From Actinomycetota bacterium (GTDB taxonomy: Bacteria > Actinomycetota > Thermoleophilia > Miltoncostaeales > Miltoncostaeaceae), in assembly GCA_016870155.1 (NCBI GenBank), contig VGCE01000004.1, positions 124,001 to 188,000 of the forward strand: a DNA stretch of 64,000 bases. The letters run 5' to 3'. This document shows, piece by piece, positions 48,450 through 58,156 of the stretch (position 1 is its first letter; each line of letters opens with the position of its first letter). The position numbers were made by a program, and so were the translations under genes. The notes under the pieces are model-generated. The model was given only the letters and a program-made list of their open reading frames with translations. It had not been told where the DNA came from and ran no database searches.

Positions 48450-49070
48450 CTGCCTGAGGGCCTGGGCGATCATCGCGACGTACTGCTTCGAGCCGCTGTC
48501 GTTGGGGTGCACGCCGTCGGGCTCGAGCCAGGACGAGTTGCCGGCCGCCGCGGAATACCAGTCGACCACGCGCACGTTCTTGAACTTCGCGAGGCCCTTG
48601 ATGTCGTTGTTGAGCTGCTCCATCCAGTACTGCTGCTGGCCGTCGCGTCGCCTCCTGTGGTCCCTGGTGTAGGTGTTCACCACCACAACGCGCGGTACGC
48701 GCTTGACGATCGCCATCATCTCCTTCCACTGCGCGGGCTTCACCGGGCCGTTGGTACCAAGCGCGATCACCGCGGCGCACGCCTTGGGCCCGAGGGCGGC
48801 GCGCACGGCCGAGATGCCCTCGCCGAACTGGCGGCTGGTGCGGGTGTCCACCCTGGCGGACGACCCGCCGAGGGCCGCCTGCAGCGCCTTCTTCTGGCCG
48901 TAGTTCTCGGCGGCCATCCACAGCACGGAGTCGCCGACGGCCGCGCCGGCGTTCTTGCCGGAGCACGCGGCCTGGGTGGCCGACTGGGAATTGGCACCGG
49001 ATGCCATGGGCACCACGACCACCATTGCGGCCGCGCCGGCGAGGAGCTGGGTGAGGATGCCATTCGTCAT
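48444..49070 (-). CDS. Secreted SGNH hydrolase
   Basis: 208 residues from ATG 49070. The signal peptide ends near ASGANS. Complete SGNH blocks: AVGDSVLW (catalytic Ser), ALGTNGPV (Gly/Asn oxyanion) and DGVHPN (Asp/His). It sits 23 bases after the acyltransferase-3 gene. Many OafA-type proteins carry this domain fused at the C terminus; here it is a separate exported protein. Confidence 0.85.
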   Translation of the reverse strand: MTNGILTQLLAGAAAMVVVVPMASGANSQSATQAACSGKNAGAAVGDSVLWMAAENYGQKKALQAALGGSSARVDTRTSRQFGEGISAVRAALGPKACAAVIALGTNGPVKPAQWKEMMAIVKRVPRVVVVNTYTRDHRRRRDGQQQYWMEQLNNDIKGLAKFKNVRVVDWYSAAAGNSSWLEPDGVHPNDSGSKQYVAMIAQALRQR

Positions 49071-49093
49071 GCCCCTCAAGCGTACCGGGAGAC

Positions 49094-50371
49094 TCAGCCG
49101 ATGCCGGGCACCGGGGGTACGGAGGGAATGAGCACGACCAGCGAGATGAGCGCGAGCACGGCGACGAAGCCCGTCCACGCAGCGATGGTCTGCGCCGAGT
49201 GCTCGCGCCACTTGCCGTCGAGGGTGGAGAACGCGCGGCGCAGCCCGGCGAGGCCGTTGCGGCGGATCGGCTGCTCCACGTAGGTGTACGAGGCGGCCGA
49301 GATGCCCACCACGAGGATCACCTGGATCGCCACGAGGGGGGCGCCCGAGATGGGCACGTCCTCGTTGGCGCGCGTGAGCATGAGCACCGGCCAGTGGTAG
49401 AGGTACATGCCGTACGAGCGCGCGCCGATCCACACCAGAAGCGGCAGCCCCCAGAACCTCCCCATCAGCGACTGCGGATGCGCCGACACGATTATCAGCG
49501 CGATGGCCGGGATGGCCAGCAGGAGGAACCCGCCCTCGTAGAGCGGCGAGTCGAACTCGTTCAGCATGAACATGCACCACAGCACGCCGGCGAGCGCCGC
49601 CAGGCCCACCACCTCCATGCCGGCCCGCGCCACCCACGACGCCATCGGCCTGAGGCGGCTGGGCGGCAGCAGCACCGCCCCCACGATGCCCACGAACAGG
49701 CACACCGCGCGCGTGTCGGTGCCGTAGTAGATGCGCCACGGAAGCTCGTAGGGGTCGAACAGGTGCCAGGCCCACCACGTGCTGAACGCCGCGCCCGCCG
49801 CCGCCAGCACGCCGAGCACCCACACCGGCATCCGGAACACGATGAGCACGATGGCCAGGACGAGCGGCCAGAACAGGTAGAACTGCTCCTCCACGGCGAG
49901 CGACCACAGATGCGTGAACGCGTTGGGCCGGCCGAACTGCTCGAAGTACGGCACGTCCGCCACGATGAAGTACCAGTTGGTGACGTAGGCCATCGCCGAC
50001 AGCGCCGCGCCCTTTAGGCGCGCGACCTCCTCCCAGTGGAGGATGAGCATGGCGATGAAGGTGCCCGCCAGCGCCAGGAACAGCGCCGGCAGCAGGCGCC
50101 GAGCGCGGCGCAGCCAGAAGCGCCAGAGGTCGAGCCGCCCGGTGCTGCGCTGCTCGGCCACGAGCAGGGCGGTGATGAGGTAGCCCGAGATCACCAAGAA
50201 GAAGTCCACGCCCAGGAACCCGCCGGGCATCCACTCGGCGCCCGCGTGGAAGATGAACACCGTGGCCACCGCGAGCGCGCGCAGGCCATCCACCCCCGGC
50301 ATGTAGGGCAGGCGCACGCCGCGGCCCCCGCTCTTCTGCTGGTAGGCGGGGTAGGGGTTGGGCTGGCTCAC
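49094..50371 (-). CDS. Acyltransferase 3 family membrane protein (OafA/YrhL-like)
   Basis: 425 residues from GTG 50371. About ten membrane helices. PGVDGLRALAVATVFIFHAG contains the conserved catalytic His, with GGFLGVDFFLVISGYLIT and THLWSLAVEEQFYLFWPL following. Such proteins carry acetyl or other acyl groups across the membrane to modify peptidoglycan or polysaccharide. It leads the operon with three SGNH-type genes. Confidence 0.92.
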   Translation of the reverse strand: MSQPNPYPAYQQKSGGRGVRLPYMPGVDGLRALAVATVFIFHAGAEWMPGGFLGVDFFLVISGYLITALLVAEQRSTGRLDLWRFWLRRARRLLPALFLALAGTFIAMLILHWEEVARLKGAALSAMAYVTNWYFIVADVPYFEQFGRPNAFTHLWSLAVEEQFYLFWPLVLAIVLIVFRMPVWVLGVLAAAGAAFSTWWAWHLFDPYELPWRIYYGTDTRAVCLFVGIVGAVLLPPSRLRPMASWVARAGMEVVGLAALAGVLWCMFMLNEFDSPLYEGGFLLLAIPAIALIIVSAHPQSLMGRFWGLPLLVWIGARSYGMYLYHWPVLMLTRANEDVPISGAPLVAIQVILVVGISAASYTYVEQPIRRNGLAGLRRAFSTLDGKWREHSAQTIAAWTGFVAVLALISLVVLIPSVPPVPGIG

Positions 50372-50465
50372 GCGGCGAAGCGAACACGACGCCGCGGACG
50401 GCGGGCGGGCGGCGGGGCGTAGGCTCAATCCCACCACGGCAGCCCACCCCACCGGAGGTCACCCC

Positions 50466-51494
50466 ATGGCAGACGACGCCGCTCCCCCCGCGACTCAGGT
50501 TCCCGACATTCCCATCCTCGAGGCCCTCGGCAACCGCCGAAGCATCCGCTACTTCGACGACTCGCGCGAGGTGGAGCGCTGGAAGATCGAGACCATGCTG
50601 CAGGCGGCCAGGTTCTCGAGCTGCCAGGGAAACATCAACTGCACCGAGGCCATCGTGGTGCGCCGCGACGAGTGCGACCTCTGGGACGAGGTGGAGGAGT
50701 GCGTCTCAGGCTTCAACGTGCAGATCATCAACCAGTCATCGCACCTCATCCTCTGGCTCACCAACCTCAACGCCTGGTACGGCCGCGCGGTGGACGGCAT
50801 CTCGGGGCTGGCGCTGTGCGGCGCGGCCACCCGCTACCACGGGTGGAACTACGAGTTCTCGATGACGCAGACGATCCCGCGGCTCATGAGCTTCCCGACA
50901 GAGCGCACCGATACCCTGCTCAGGTTCGAGAGCGGGATGGCCGTGGCCAACGCCATGGCGGCCGGAGTCGGGGTGGGAGTGGGCAGCATCCTCATCGCGT
51001 TCGGCCGCAAGCCCGGCGGCATCGAGAAGGCCTTCGGGCTGCCGCCCCACTACCGCTTCACATGGGGGCACGCCGTGGGGTACCCGGCCGAGGACCCCAA
51101 GGCCGGCGGCCAGCGCCCCCGCCTGAAGTTCGACGTGATCTACCACGACAACGCGTTCGGGGTGCCCTATGAATGCCAGCCCTCCACCGCCGAGGTGCTG
51201 CGCGAGAAGGGGCTCATCCAGGAGCAGGCGCCGTTGCCGGGCCGCTTCGAGGAGATCGTCCAGCTGGCCGAGCGCCACGGGCGCGACCCGGGCACGCTGT
51301 CGTTCCCGGCCGCGGAGATCCGCCGCCTCATGGCCGACGAGGACTGGGACTTCGGCCCGAACATCCGCGCGCGCGCCGAGCACGTGCTGGCCACCGAGGA
51401 CCTGCCGGAGTACCCGCAGGAGATGAAGGACACCTTCGCGCGCCTCATGACCGAGCACGGCATCGACGCCTCGAAGTTCCTGCCGAAGGACTGA
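50466..51494 (+). CDS. Nitroreductase-family protein
   Basis: 342 residues from ATG 50466. The N-terminal 220 residues have the FMN-binding nitroreductase pattern: ALGNRRSIRYFDDSREVE, QAARFSSCQGNINCTEAIVV, and an AMAAGVGVGVGSILIAFG helix. The C-terminal 120 residues are a helical extension (for example LRARAEHVLATED-type helices) not seen in standard members. Substrate unknown. The next gene is a second nitroreductase-fold protein. Confidence 0.75.
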   Translation: MADDAAPPATQVPDIPILEALGNRRSIRYFDDSREVERWKIETMLQAARFSSCQGNINCTEAIVVRRDECDLWDEVEECVSGFNVQIINQSSHLILWLTNLNAWYGRAVDGISGLALCGAATRYHGWNYEFSMTQTIPRLMSFPTERTDTLLRFESGMAVANAMAAGVGVGVGSILIAFGRKPGGIEKAFGLPPHYRFTWGHAVGYPAEDPKAGGQRPRLKFDVIYHDNAFGVPYECQPSTAEVLREKGLIQEQAPLPGRFEEIVQLAERHGRDPGTLSFPAAEIRRLMADEDWDFGPNIRARAEHVLATEDLPEYPQEMKDTFARLMTEHGIDASKFLPKD

Positions 51495-51715
51495 CCGGAG
51501 GACTGACCAGCGCCCTCGCGAAGTCGGGTTCGTACCGTTCCGCACGCAGTCTTACGGCGTAAGAAAAGTGCGCTGGGTGCGATGAAAAATCGCAATTCGC
51601 GCCGCCCGGGGCCGGACGGTTGTGCGGCACAGGCCGCGGCCGCGCCCTATCCTTCGCCACATCCGGCACGAACTCCGTCCCCCGGGGTTCGGGAGCAACC
51701 CAAGGAGCGAGCACG
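51495..51715. promoter_or_regulatory. Intergenic region with an AT-rich patch and small dyads
   Basis: 221 bases between the two nitroreductase-like genes. It holds TCTTACGGCGTAAGA (51550-51564, 6-bp arms) and a hairpin GCGATGAAAAATCGC (51579-51593) inside an AT-rich stretch that stands out from the GC-rich surroundings. It probably contains the promoter of the 51716 gene. AAGGAG lies 8 bases before the ATG. Confidence 0.4.
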
Positions 51716-53065
51716 ATGACCACCGAAGCCGACCCCCTCGGGATCGTCTCCGGAGCGCCGCTGGGCTTCATCGACGCCCTTACATATCCGTACTTCCAGT
51801 CGATCTTCGACCGCAAGTCGCGCCGCGTGGCCCTCGGCATGACCGTCGAGTCGGACGTCATCGAGTACTCCTCGCCCTACGAGCCCGTGCCGCTGTCCGA
51901 GCTCGAGGAGGCCCTGCTCGTGATGGCCGGCACCGGCCTCAACGGCCTAGCGCTCGCCGACCTCGACCCCGCGCGCGGCATGAGCACGCTGGTGCAGTGG
52001 ACCAACCGCACCTGGCCCTCGGCGTGCTCCAACCACGGCACCGAGCTGTTCTGGAGCAACGACGACGGCCTCTGGTGGCTGGACATCTTCAAGATGGTTC
52101 CCGAGCCCGGCGAGGTGTCCACGCTGTCGGGGCGCCCCATCGAGGAGCAGGCCGACTTCATCGTCGACCTCTACCGCCGCGCGCGCGTACGGCTGCACGA
52201 AGGCCGGGCCCAGCTTCCCACCACGCTGCCGGGGCTGTTCGACTTCAACCAGTGGAACGCCAACAAGCCGGGCACCACGCTGTTCGTGCCGATCACGAAC
52301 ATGACGATGGAGTACATCAACGTGCTCTTCATCTACCTGGCGCGCTCGTACAAATTCAACATCATCGACGAACGCCACGGCGGTCGCTCGGCCGGCCTGC
52401 AGAAGTGGGTGGATGAGGGCCGCGTGGACCCGGCCCGCCCCATGGGCATGATCGAGCTCGAGAACCGGATCCTCTCGATGATGGTGGTGGAGCAGGCATT
52501 CATCTGCCAGAACCTGAACGTGTCGATGCAGGCCCTGGGCCTTGGCGGCTGGACCTTCACCGGCTACCTGCCGAAGTTCGTGATGGGCGGCGGCGACGTG
52601 CTGGGGCTGGGCTTCCGCTTCAACGAGGACAACAACGGCAACACCTACGCGGTGGGCCGCGACGGCTACTTCGAGGCCTACGTGCCGCCGTACTACGCGG
52701 ATATGGGGGAGGCCGTGGACGCCTTCATGGCGATGAAGTGGGGTGCCATGGACCCCGACGTGAGCAAGCCGTACAAGAGCGAGGCGATGAACGAGGCCTT
52801 CACGGGGGCGATCCCGCGGCCGCACCCCGAGACCGTGGACATGGTGAAGGCCTACTGCCAGTACGCCTACGACACCTACGGCAGGTTCCCCGTGGCCATG
52901 GACCCGATGTTCCAGCGCCTCACCACGCAGGTGCAGCACATCGACACCGACTTCTACGACGAGCACTACCCGCCCGGGGCCTACAGCGGCCAGCACGCGA
53001 ACCACTTCCACCGCTGGCACCCGGAGCTCTGCGACCACGACGGCAAGCCGCCGCGCAAGAGCTGA
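51716..53065 (+). CDS. Large nitroreductase-fold (SagB-like) protein of unknown function
   Basis: 449 residues from ATG 51716. The N-terminal part (RKSRRVALGMTVESDVIEYS, then PVPLSELEEALLVMAGTG) looks like the opening of SagB-type nitroreductases. MMVVEQAFICQNLNVSMQAL followed by GLGGWTFTGY matches the dimer/FMN helix. A long C-terminal part is rich in Tyr, His and Asp (HYPPGAYSGQHANHFHRWHP). It may be a flavin-dependent oxidoreductase. I know no named function. It is adjacent to another nitroreductase-family gene in the same direction. Confidence 0.6.
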   Translation: MTTEADPLGIVSGAPLGFIDALTYPYFQSIFDRKSRRVALGMTVESDVIEYSSPYEPVPLSELEEALLVMAGTGLNGLALADLDPARGMSTLVQWTNRTWPSACSNHGTELFWSNDDGLWWLDIFKMVPEPGEVSTLSGRPIEEQADFIVDLYRRARVRLHEGRAQLPTTLPGLFDFNQWNANKPGTTLFVPITNMTMEYINVLFIYLARSYKFNIIDERHGGRSAGLQKWVDEGRVDPARPMGMIELENRILSMMVVEQAFICQNLNVSMQALGLGGWTFTGYLPKFVMGGGDVLGLGFRFNEDNNGNTYAVGRDGYFEAYVPPYYADMGEAVDAFMAMKWGAMDPDVSKPYKSEAMNEAFTGAIPRPHPETVDMVKAYCQYAYDTYGRFPVAMDPMFQRLTTQVQHIDTDFYDEHYPPGAYSGQHANHFHRWHPELCDHDGKPPRKS

Positions 53066-53106
53066 CCCACCGCCTCGCGCCGCGGGGATCAGCGCAGGTG
53101 AACGCG

Positions 53107-53134
53107 CGAAGGGGGCCCGGATGGGCCCCCTTCG
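53107..53134. terminator. Bidirectional terminator hairpin
   Basis: Perfect 12-bp stem CGAAGGGGGCCC / GGGCCCCCTTCG with loop GGAT, between convergent stops at 53065 and 53156. There is no long T-run, which is usual in high-GC genomes. Confidence 0.8.
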
Positions 53135-53155
53135 TCGTTCACGAAGCTGCCGCGG

Positions 53156-53551
53156 CTAGGGCTTCGGCGGAACGGGCGCCACCTGCTGTCCGCCCGGTGC
53201 CTGCGCCTGGGCCTTGGCCTGGGCGATGATGGTCTCCACGCCCTTGAGGGCGTCCATCTCGGCCTGCACCAGCGTGCCGGCGCCGATCTGGAAGACCGCC
53301 TTGGCGATCTCCTTCGGCGGCACCCCGGCCTTGTCGGCGGCGACGATCGACTCCACCAGCGCCGCCTGCTTCTGCTGGGCCGCGGCCTGCAGCGACTGGC
53401 CCTCGACGTTGGTGCTGGCGAGGGCCGCGGTTGCCGATCGCACGCCGCTGAGGCCGTCACCCCCGAGCCCGACCCCAAGGGGGATCAGGGCGAAGAGGGC
53501 GATCAGCACGAACGACGCGACGACCGGAATGAACTCCTTGAACTTTCCCAT
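53156..53551 (-). CDS. Membrane-anchored Ala/Gln-rich protein
   Basis: 131 residues from ATG 53551. One N-terminal membrane helix (about 8-30), then a helical extracytoplasmic or cytoplasmic part rich in Ala, Gln and Lys (LQAAAQQKQAALVESIVAAD, VPPKEIAKAVFQIGAG) and a Pro-rich tail. Unrecognised. It is divergent from the acyl-CoA dehydrogenase gene. Confidence 0.6.
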   Translation of the reverse strand: MGKFKEFIPVVASFVLIALFALIPLGVGLGGDGLSGVRSATAALASTNVEGQSLQAAAQQKQAALVESIVAADKAGVPPKEIAKAVFQIGAGTLVQAEMDALKGVETIIAQAKAQAQAPGGQQVAPVPPKP

Positions 53552-53599
53552 GGGCGGAAATGTGCCATGCGGCGAGGACGATGGCCCGGCCTGACTACG

Positions 53600-54754
<1,155 letters not shown>

Positions 54755-54817
54755 GGCGCCTTCGGCGTCGGCTCCCCACGTGCGGTACCTGCACAGGACG
54801 ATGGCGCCCGCGGCGGG

Positions 54818-55657
54818 CTAGGCGCCGCCGGGTGCGCGCGCGAGCGCGAAGGTCTTGACGAACTGGTAGCGGTAGAGCCCGTCGGGGCCCGCCGCGGCCC
54901 GGAGCACCTCCCGCGCGCGGCGCAGCACGTCGGCCTGCTCATCCTCCGGAAGCTCGGCCCACAGGTGCGTGGCCACCGCGTCCATGCGATCGGCCAGGGC
55001 GTCGGGCGGCACCGCGCGCTCGCGGGTCTCGGCCCACACGTCCACTGGCTCGAGGCCGGCGTCGTGCATCTGACCGGTAAGCCACCCGACGGGGATCTCG
55101 TTCGACACGATCGACGTCGCAAGGCGGATGATGAGCGGATCGCCGGTGGCCTCGATGATGTCCACGGTGGGCCGGTCGTGGCGCTCCCCGGGGGCGAGCA
55201 ATGCCAGCACGCCGCCCGGACGAAGCGCCCGGGCCATCTCGCGGATCGCCGCCGGGCGGTCGGGCATCCAGTGCAGGGCCATGGTGCACAGGACCAGGTC
55301 GGCCCAGCCGTCCGGCACGCCGGTCTGCTCGGCGGTGGATGCGCGCAGGTCGGCGGTGATCTCCGGGTGGGCGGACAGGTGCTCGGCGAACACCTCGAGC
55401 ATGGGCGGCGAGGGGTCCACCCCCACCACCTCTCGCACTCCCCCGCGCTCCACCACCCGCATGGTGGCGAAGCCGGTGCCGCAGCCGACGTCGAGCACGC
55501 GTGCGAAGGGCTCGCCGGGCAGTGAGCGCACCAGGCGCTCCGACCCCGCCCGGTTGAGCGCGACCATCTGCTCGTACGCACGGGCGCTGCGGTCGAACGA
55601 CTCCGCGGGGTCGTTCGATGCCTCGCCGCTGGTCGGGCTTGCGGGTCCGGCGCTCAC
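54818..55657 (-). CDS. Class I SAM-dependent methyltransferase
   Basis: 279 residues from GTG 55657. Motif I is VLDVGCGTGFATMRVVE, motif II VVGVDPSPPML, motif IV WADLVLCTMALHW and motif V ALRPGGVLALLAPG, as in UbiE/small-molecule methyltransferases. The substrate is unknown. It is divergent from a second, broken methyltransferase gene. Confidence 0.85.
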   Translation of the reverse strand: MSAGPASPTSGEASNDPAESFDRSARAYEQMVALNRAGSERLVRSLPGEPFARVLDVGCGTGFATMRVVERGGVREVVGVDPSPPMLEVFAEHLSAHPEITADLRASTAEQTGVPDGWADLVLCTMALHWMPDRPAAIREMARALRPGGVLALLAPGERHDRPTVDIIEATGDPLIIRLATSIVSNEIPVGWLTGQMHDAGLEPVDVWAETRERAVPPDALADRMDAVATHLWAELPEDEQADVLRRAREVLRAAAGPDGLYRYQFVKTFALARAPGGA

Positions 55658-55680
55658 AGCACTCTTCCTACACTTCCCGC

Positions 55681-56298
55681 ATGGATGCTGCCCACTGGGA
55701 CGAGGCCCATGGCACTCTCGGCGCACGCGGAGTGAGCCGGGCACGCGATGGCGCCGGGCCGTCGCTCGATCTGCTGCGCTTCGCACCCGCCCCGGTGACA
55801 TTGGCCATTGACATCGGCAGCGGGGCATCCCCGCTGTCCGGGGTGCTACTGGGGCGTGGCGTGGACGATGTCGCGGTTCTCGACATCTCGGCGAGCGCGC
55901 TCGCCATGGCCCGAACCTCGCTCGGCGAGCGCGCCGCGCATGTGCAGTGGATCAGGGCCGACCTGCGCACGTGACAGCTGTGGCACGACCGGGCCGTGTT
56001 CCACTTCATGGTCACCGACGAGGATCGCCGCGCGTACCGACGGGCGCTCGCCGCGGCCGTGGCGCCCGGGGGGCTGGTCGTCGCCGCAGCCTTCGCCCCG
56101 GACGGGCCGCAGGAGTGCTCGTGACTGCCGGTGCGCCGCTACGGCGCAGCCGATCCCGTGGACGCGCTCGGTGATGACCTCGTGCTGGTCGGCGGGCGGC
56201 GCGATGTGCACGTTACGCCGAAAGGCGTCGAGCAACCGCTCACCTGGGTGCTGGCCCAGCGGGGCACCCCGTCACGGTCGGAGGAGTCCGCGCGCTAG
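55681..56298 (+). pseudogene. Methyltransferase gene interrupted by two in-frame TGA codons
   Basis: One uninterrupted frame from ATG 55681 to TAG 56296-56298, broken only by TGA at 55972-55974 and 56122-56124. Homology runs through both: DIGSGASPLSGVLLGRGVDD (motif I), then after the first TGA LWHDRAVFHFMVTDEDRRAY and APGGLVVAAAFAPDGPQECS. The second TGA sits where relatives usually have Gly in CSGLPV. LPVRRYGAAD and HVTPKGVEQPLTW follow. Near the first TGA about ten residues seem to be missing compared with relatives. Most likely a recent pseudogene. The last 4 bases overlap the converging aminotransferase gene. Confidence 0.75.
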
Positions 56299-57707
56299 GG
56301 CGCCACCGGCTCCCCGGCCCGGGCGCGGCTGCGCCCGAGCAGCTTCACCTTCATCACGTTCTTGCCCATCTCCACCATGGGTCCGGGCAGGCGGTGACTC
56401 CGGGCGAGCACCTCGTCGAGGGCGTCCACGAACCAGCGGATGTCGTCGTCGCTGATCACGAAGGGCGGCATGAGACGGATGATCGGGTCGTGGCTGCCGG
56501 TGACCTGCGTGATGATGTGGTGGCGGGACAGCATGGGCATCACCACGAGCTGGGGGAAGAGGCTCTCGTGCACGGCGTGCACGGCGTCCCAGGCCACCTT
56601 CTTCGCGCCGCCGGAAGGCTGCTGCAGCTCGACGGCCACCAGGCAGCCCATGCCGCGGGCCTCCCTCAGCACCTCGTGCCGGGCGCGCAGGCCGTTGATG
56701 GCGTCAACGAGCTTGCGTCCCTGCTCGGCGCTACGGCGAAGCATGTCGGCGTCGTCGATCACGCTGAGCGTGGCGAGGCCCGCCGCCATGGCCAGGTTGT
56801 TGCGGCCGAAGCTCGACGAGTGCACCCAGCAGCGGTCCATGCGGCTGAACACGCCCGAGTACACCTCGCGCCGGCAGATCATCGCGGCCACCGGCACGTA
56901 GCCGCCCGACAGCGCCTTGCTGGTGGCGATGATGTCAGGCTCCAGCCCGAAGTGCTCGAACGCGAACATGGTGCCGGTGCGCCCATAGCCTGTGGCCACC
57001 TCGTCGCAGATCAGCAGCGTGCCGTGCTCGCGGCACAGGCGCTGGACGTCCCCGAGGAATCCCTCGGGCGGCAGCTTCACCGTGTGGCCGGGAAGGCACT
57101 CGAGTATCACCGCGGCGGTGTCCTCGCGGGCGAGGATGCGCTCGAGGTGCTCCAGGTCGCCCACGGCCACCTCATCACCCGGTAGCAGGTGGCCGAACCC
57201 CTCGCGGAACTCATCGCCGCCCATCACCGAGAGCGACCCCATCGTGAGCCCGTGCCACCCGCCGCGGAAGTGCACGAAGCGGTCGCGCCCCGTGTGGGCG
57301 CGGGCGAACTTGAGCGAGGCCTCCACGGCCTCGGTGCCCGAGTTGCAGAAGTACACCGCGTCGAGGTGGTCGGGTGTGCGCTGCACCAGGGCCTCGGCCA
57401 GCAGGCCCGAGAGCAGGGCGCAGTCCATCTGCACCATGTTGGGAAGATCCATGTCGAGCACGTCGCGGATCGCCCCCGCAACCACGGGGTTGTTGCGGCC
57501 GATGGCCGCCACCCCGAAGCCCCCGAGCATGTCCAGGTACTGCGCGCCGGTGTCATCCCACAGGTACGCGCCCTCGCCGCGTGCGTACACCCGGTCGAAC
57601 CCGATCGTGCGGAATACGTCCACGAGGGTCGGGTTGACGTGTTTCTCGTGGAGCGCGTAGTTTTCGCCGAAGCGATCGGCCACGAGGCGCTTGATGTCGA
57701 ATCCCAT
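56295..57707 (-). CDS. Class III PLP-dependent aminotransferase
   Basis: 470 residues from ATG 57707. VYARGEGAYLWDDTGAQYLD, FCNSGTEAVEASLKFARAHT, ILECLPGHTVKLPPEGFL, LICDEVATGYGRTG (Asp contacting PLP) and the lysine in TSKALSGGYVPVAA are class III signatures (ornithine/acetylornithine type). A C-terminal extension of about 40 basic residues follows. The amino donor cannot be assigned; there are no argininine-pathway neighbours. Confidence 0.9.
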   Translation of the reverse strand: MGFDIKRLVADRFGENYALHEKHVNPTLVDVFRTIGFDRVYARGEGAYLWDDTGAQYLDMLGGFGVAAIGRNNPVVAGAIRDVLDMDLPNMVQMDCALLSGLLAEALVQRTPDHLDAVYFCNSGTEAVEASLKFARAHTGRDRFVHFRGGWHGLTMGSLSVMGGDEFREGFGHLLPGDEVAVGDLEHLERILAREDTAAVILECLPGHTVKLPPEGFLGDVQRLCREHGTLLICDEVATGYGRTGTMFAFEHFGLEPDIIATSKALSGGYVPVAAMICRREVYSGVFSRMDRCWVHSSSFGRNNLAMAAGLATLSVIDDADMLRRSAEQGRKLVDAINGLRARHEVLREARGMGCLVAVELQQPSGGAKKVAWDAVHAVHESLFPQLVVMPMLSRHHIITQVTGSHDPIIRLMPPFVISDDDIRWFVDALDEVLARSHRLPGPMVEMGKNVMKVKLLGRSRARAGEPVAP

Positions 57708-57728
57708 CGGGTGTAACGGTACTCCCGA
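57707..57728 (+). promoter_or_regulatory. Hairpin with ACGG loop upstream of the SMR exporter
   Basis: TCGGGTGTA / TACTCCCGA form a 9-bp stem with one mismatch around the loop ACGG (57716-57719), 43 bases before the exporter start. ACGR loops mark guanidine-II riboswitches, but those need two such hairpins and only one is seen here. Confidence 0.25.
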
Positions 57729-57770
57729 TGCTGGGGCGCGTAACCCCGACTGCTGGTACACCACGCCCTT

Positions 57771-58091
57771 ATGCCCTGGCTACTCGTCATCGTTGCGGGA
57801 TTCTTCGAGGTCGCGTTCGCGACCCTGCTGAAGCTCTCCAACACCTTCACGCGCCTCTGGCCGACCATCGGGTTCGCGGTCTGCGCGATCCTGAGCTTCG
57901 GCATGCTTTCGTGGGCCCTGCGCTACCTGCCCATCGGAACCGCCTACGCGGTGTGGACCGGCATCGGCGCCGCGGGCACCGCCGCCCTGGGCATCTGGGT
58001 GTTCGACGACCCGGCCACCTTCGCGCGTATCTTCGGCATCGCAATGATCGTCGGAGGCGTGATCGTGCTGAACCTGGTGGGCACGCACTGA
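57771..58091 (+). CDS. gdx: Small multidrug resistance family guanidinium exporter
   Basis: 106 residues, four membrane helices. Glu13 in IVAGFFEVAFA is the substrate/proton site. LPIGTAYAVWTGIGAAGTA is the hallmark of the SugE/Gdx subtype and differs from EmrE. Known Gdx proteins export guanidinium in exchange for protons as antiparallel dimers. Single gene, followed by the second copy of the large palindrome. Confidence 0.9.
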   Translation: MPWLLVIVAGFFEVAFATLLKLSNTFTRLWPTIGFAVCAILSFGMLSWALRYLPIGTAYAVWTGIGAAGTAALGIWVFDDPATFARIFGIAMIVGGVIVLNLVGTH

Positions 58092-58148
58092 CCCGGTGTC
58101 AGGCACTTAACCATCGGGCCGCCCGATGGTTAAGTGCCTGACACCGGG
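58092..58148. repeat. Long palindrome, copy 2 of the dispersed repeat; likely bidirectional terminator
   Basis: 28-bp perfect arms with a single C at the centre. The outer arm CCGGTGTCAGGCACTTAACC is identical to the copy at 17406; the core ATCGGGC-C-GCCCGAT differs. It lies between convergent genes ending at 58091 and 58157. Confidence 0.9.
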
Positions 58149-58156
58149 GTTGCGGC

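Noticed and set aside
47412-49283. A 623-codon plus-strand frame over the SGNH genes
   Set aside because: Low-complexity His/Ala/Gly content; the minus strand has clear signal peptides and SGNH blocks.
55681-56298. Reassignment of TGA to glycine (as in Gracilibacteria)
   Set aside because: Other genes in the window use TGA as a normal stop, so a changed code is not tenable.
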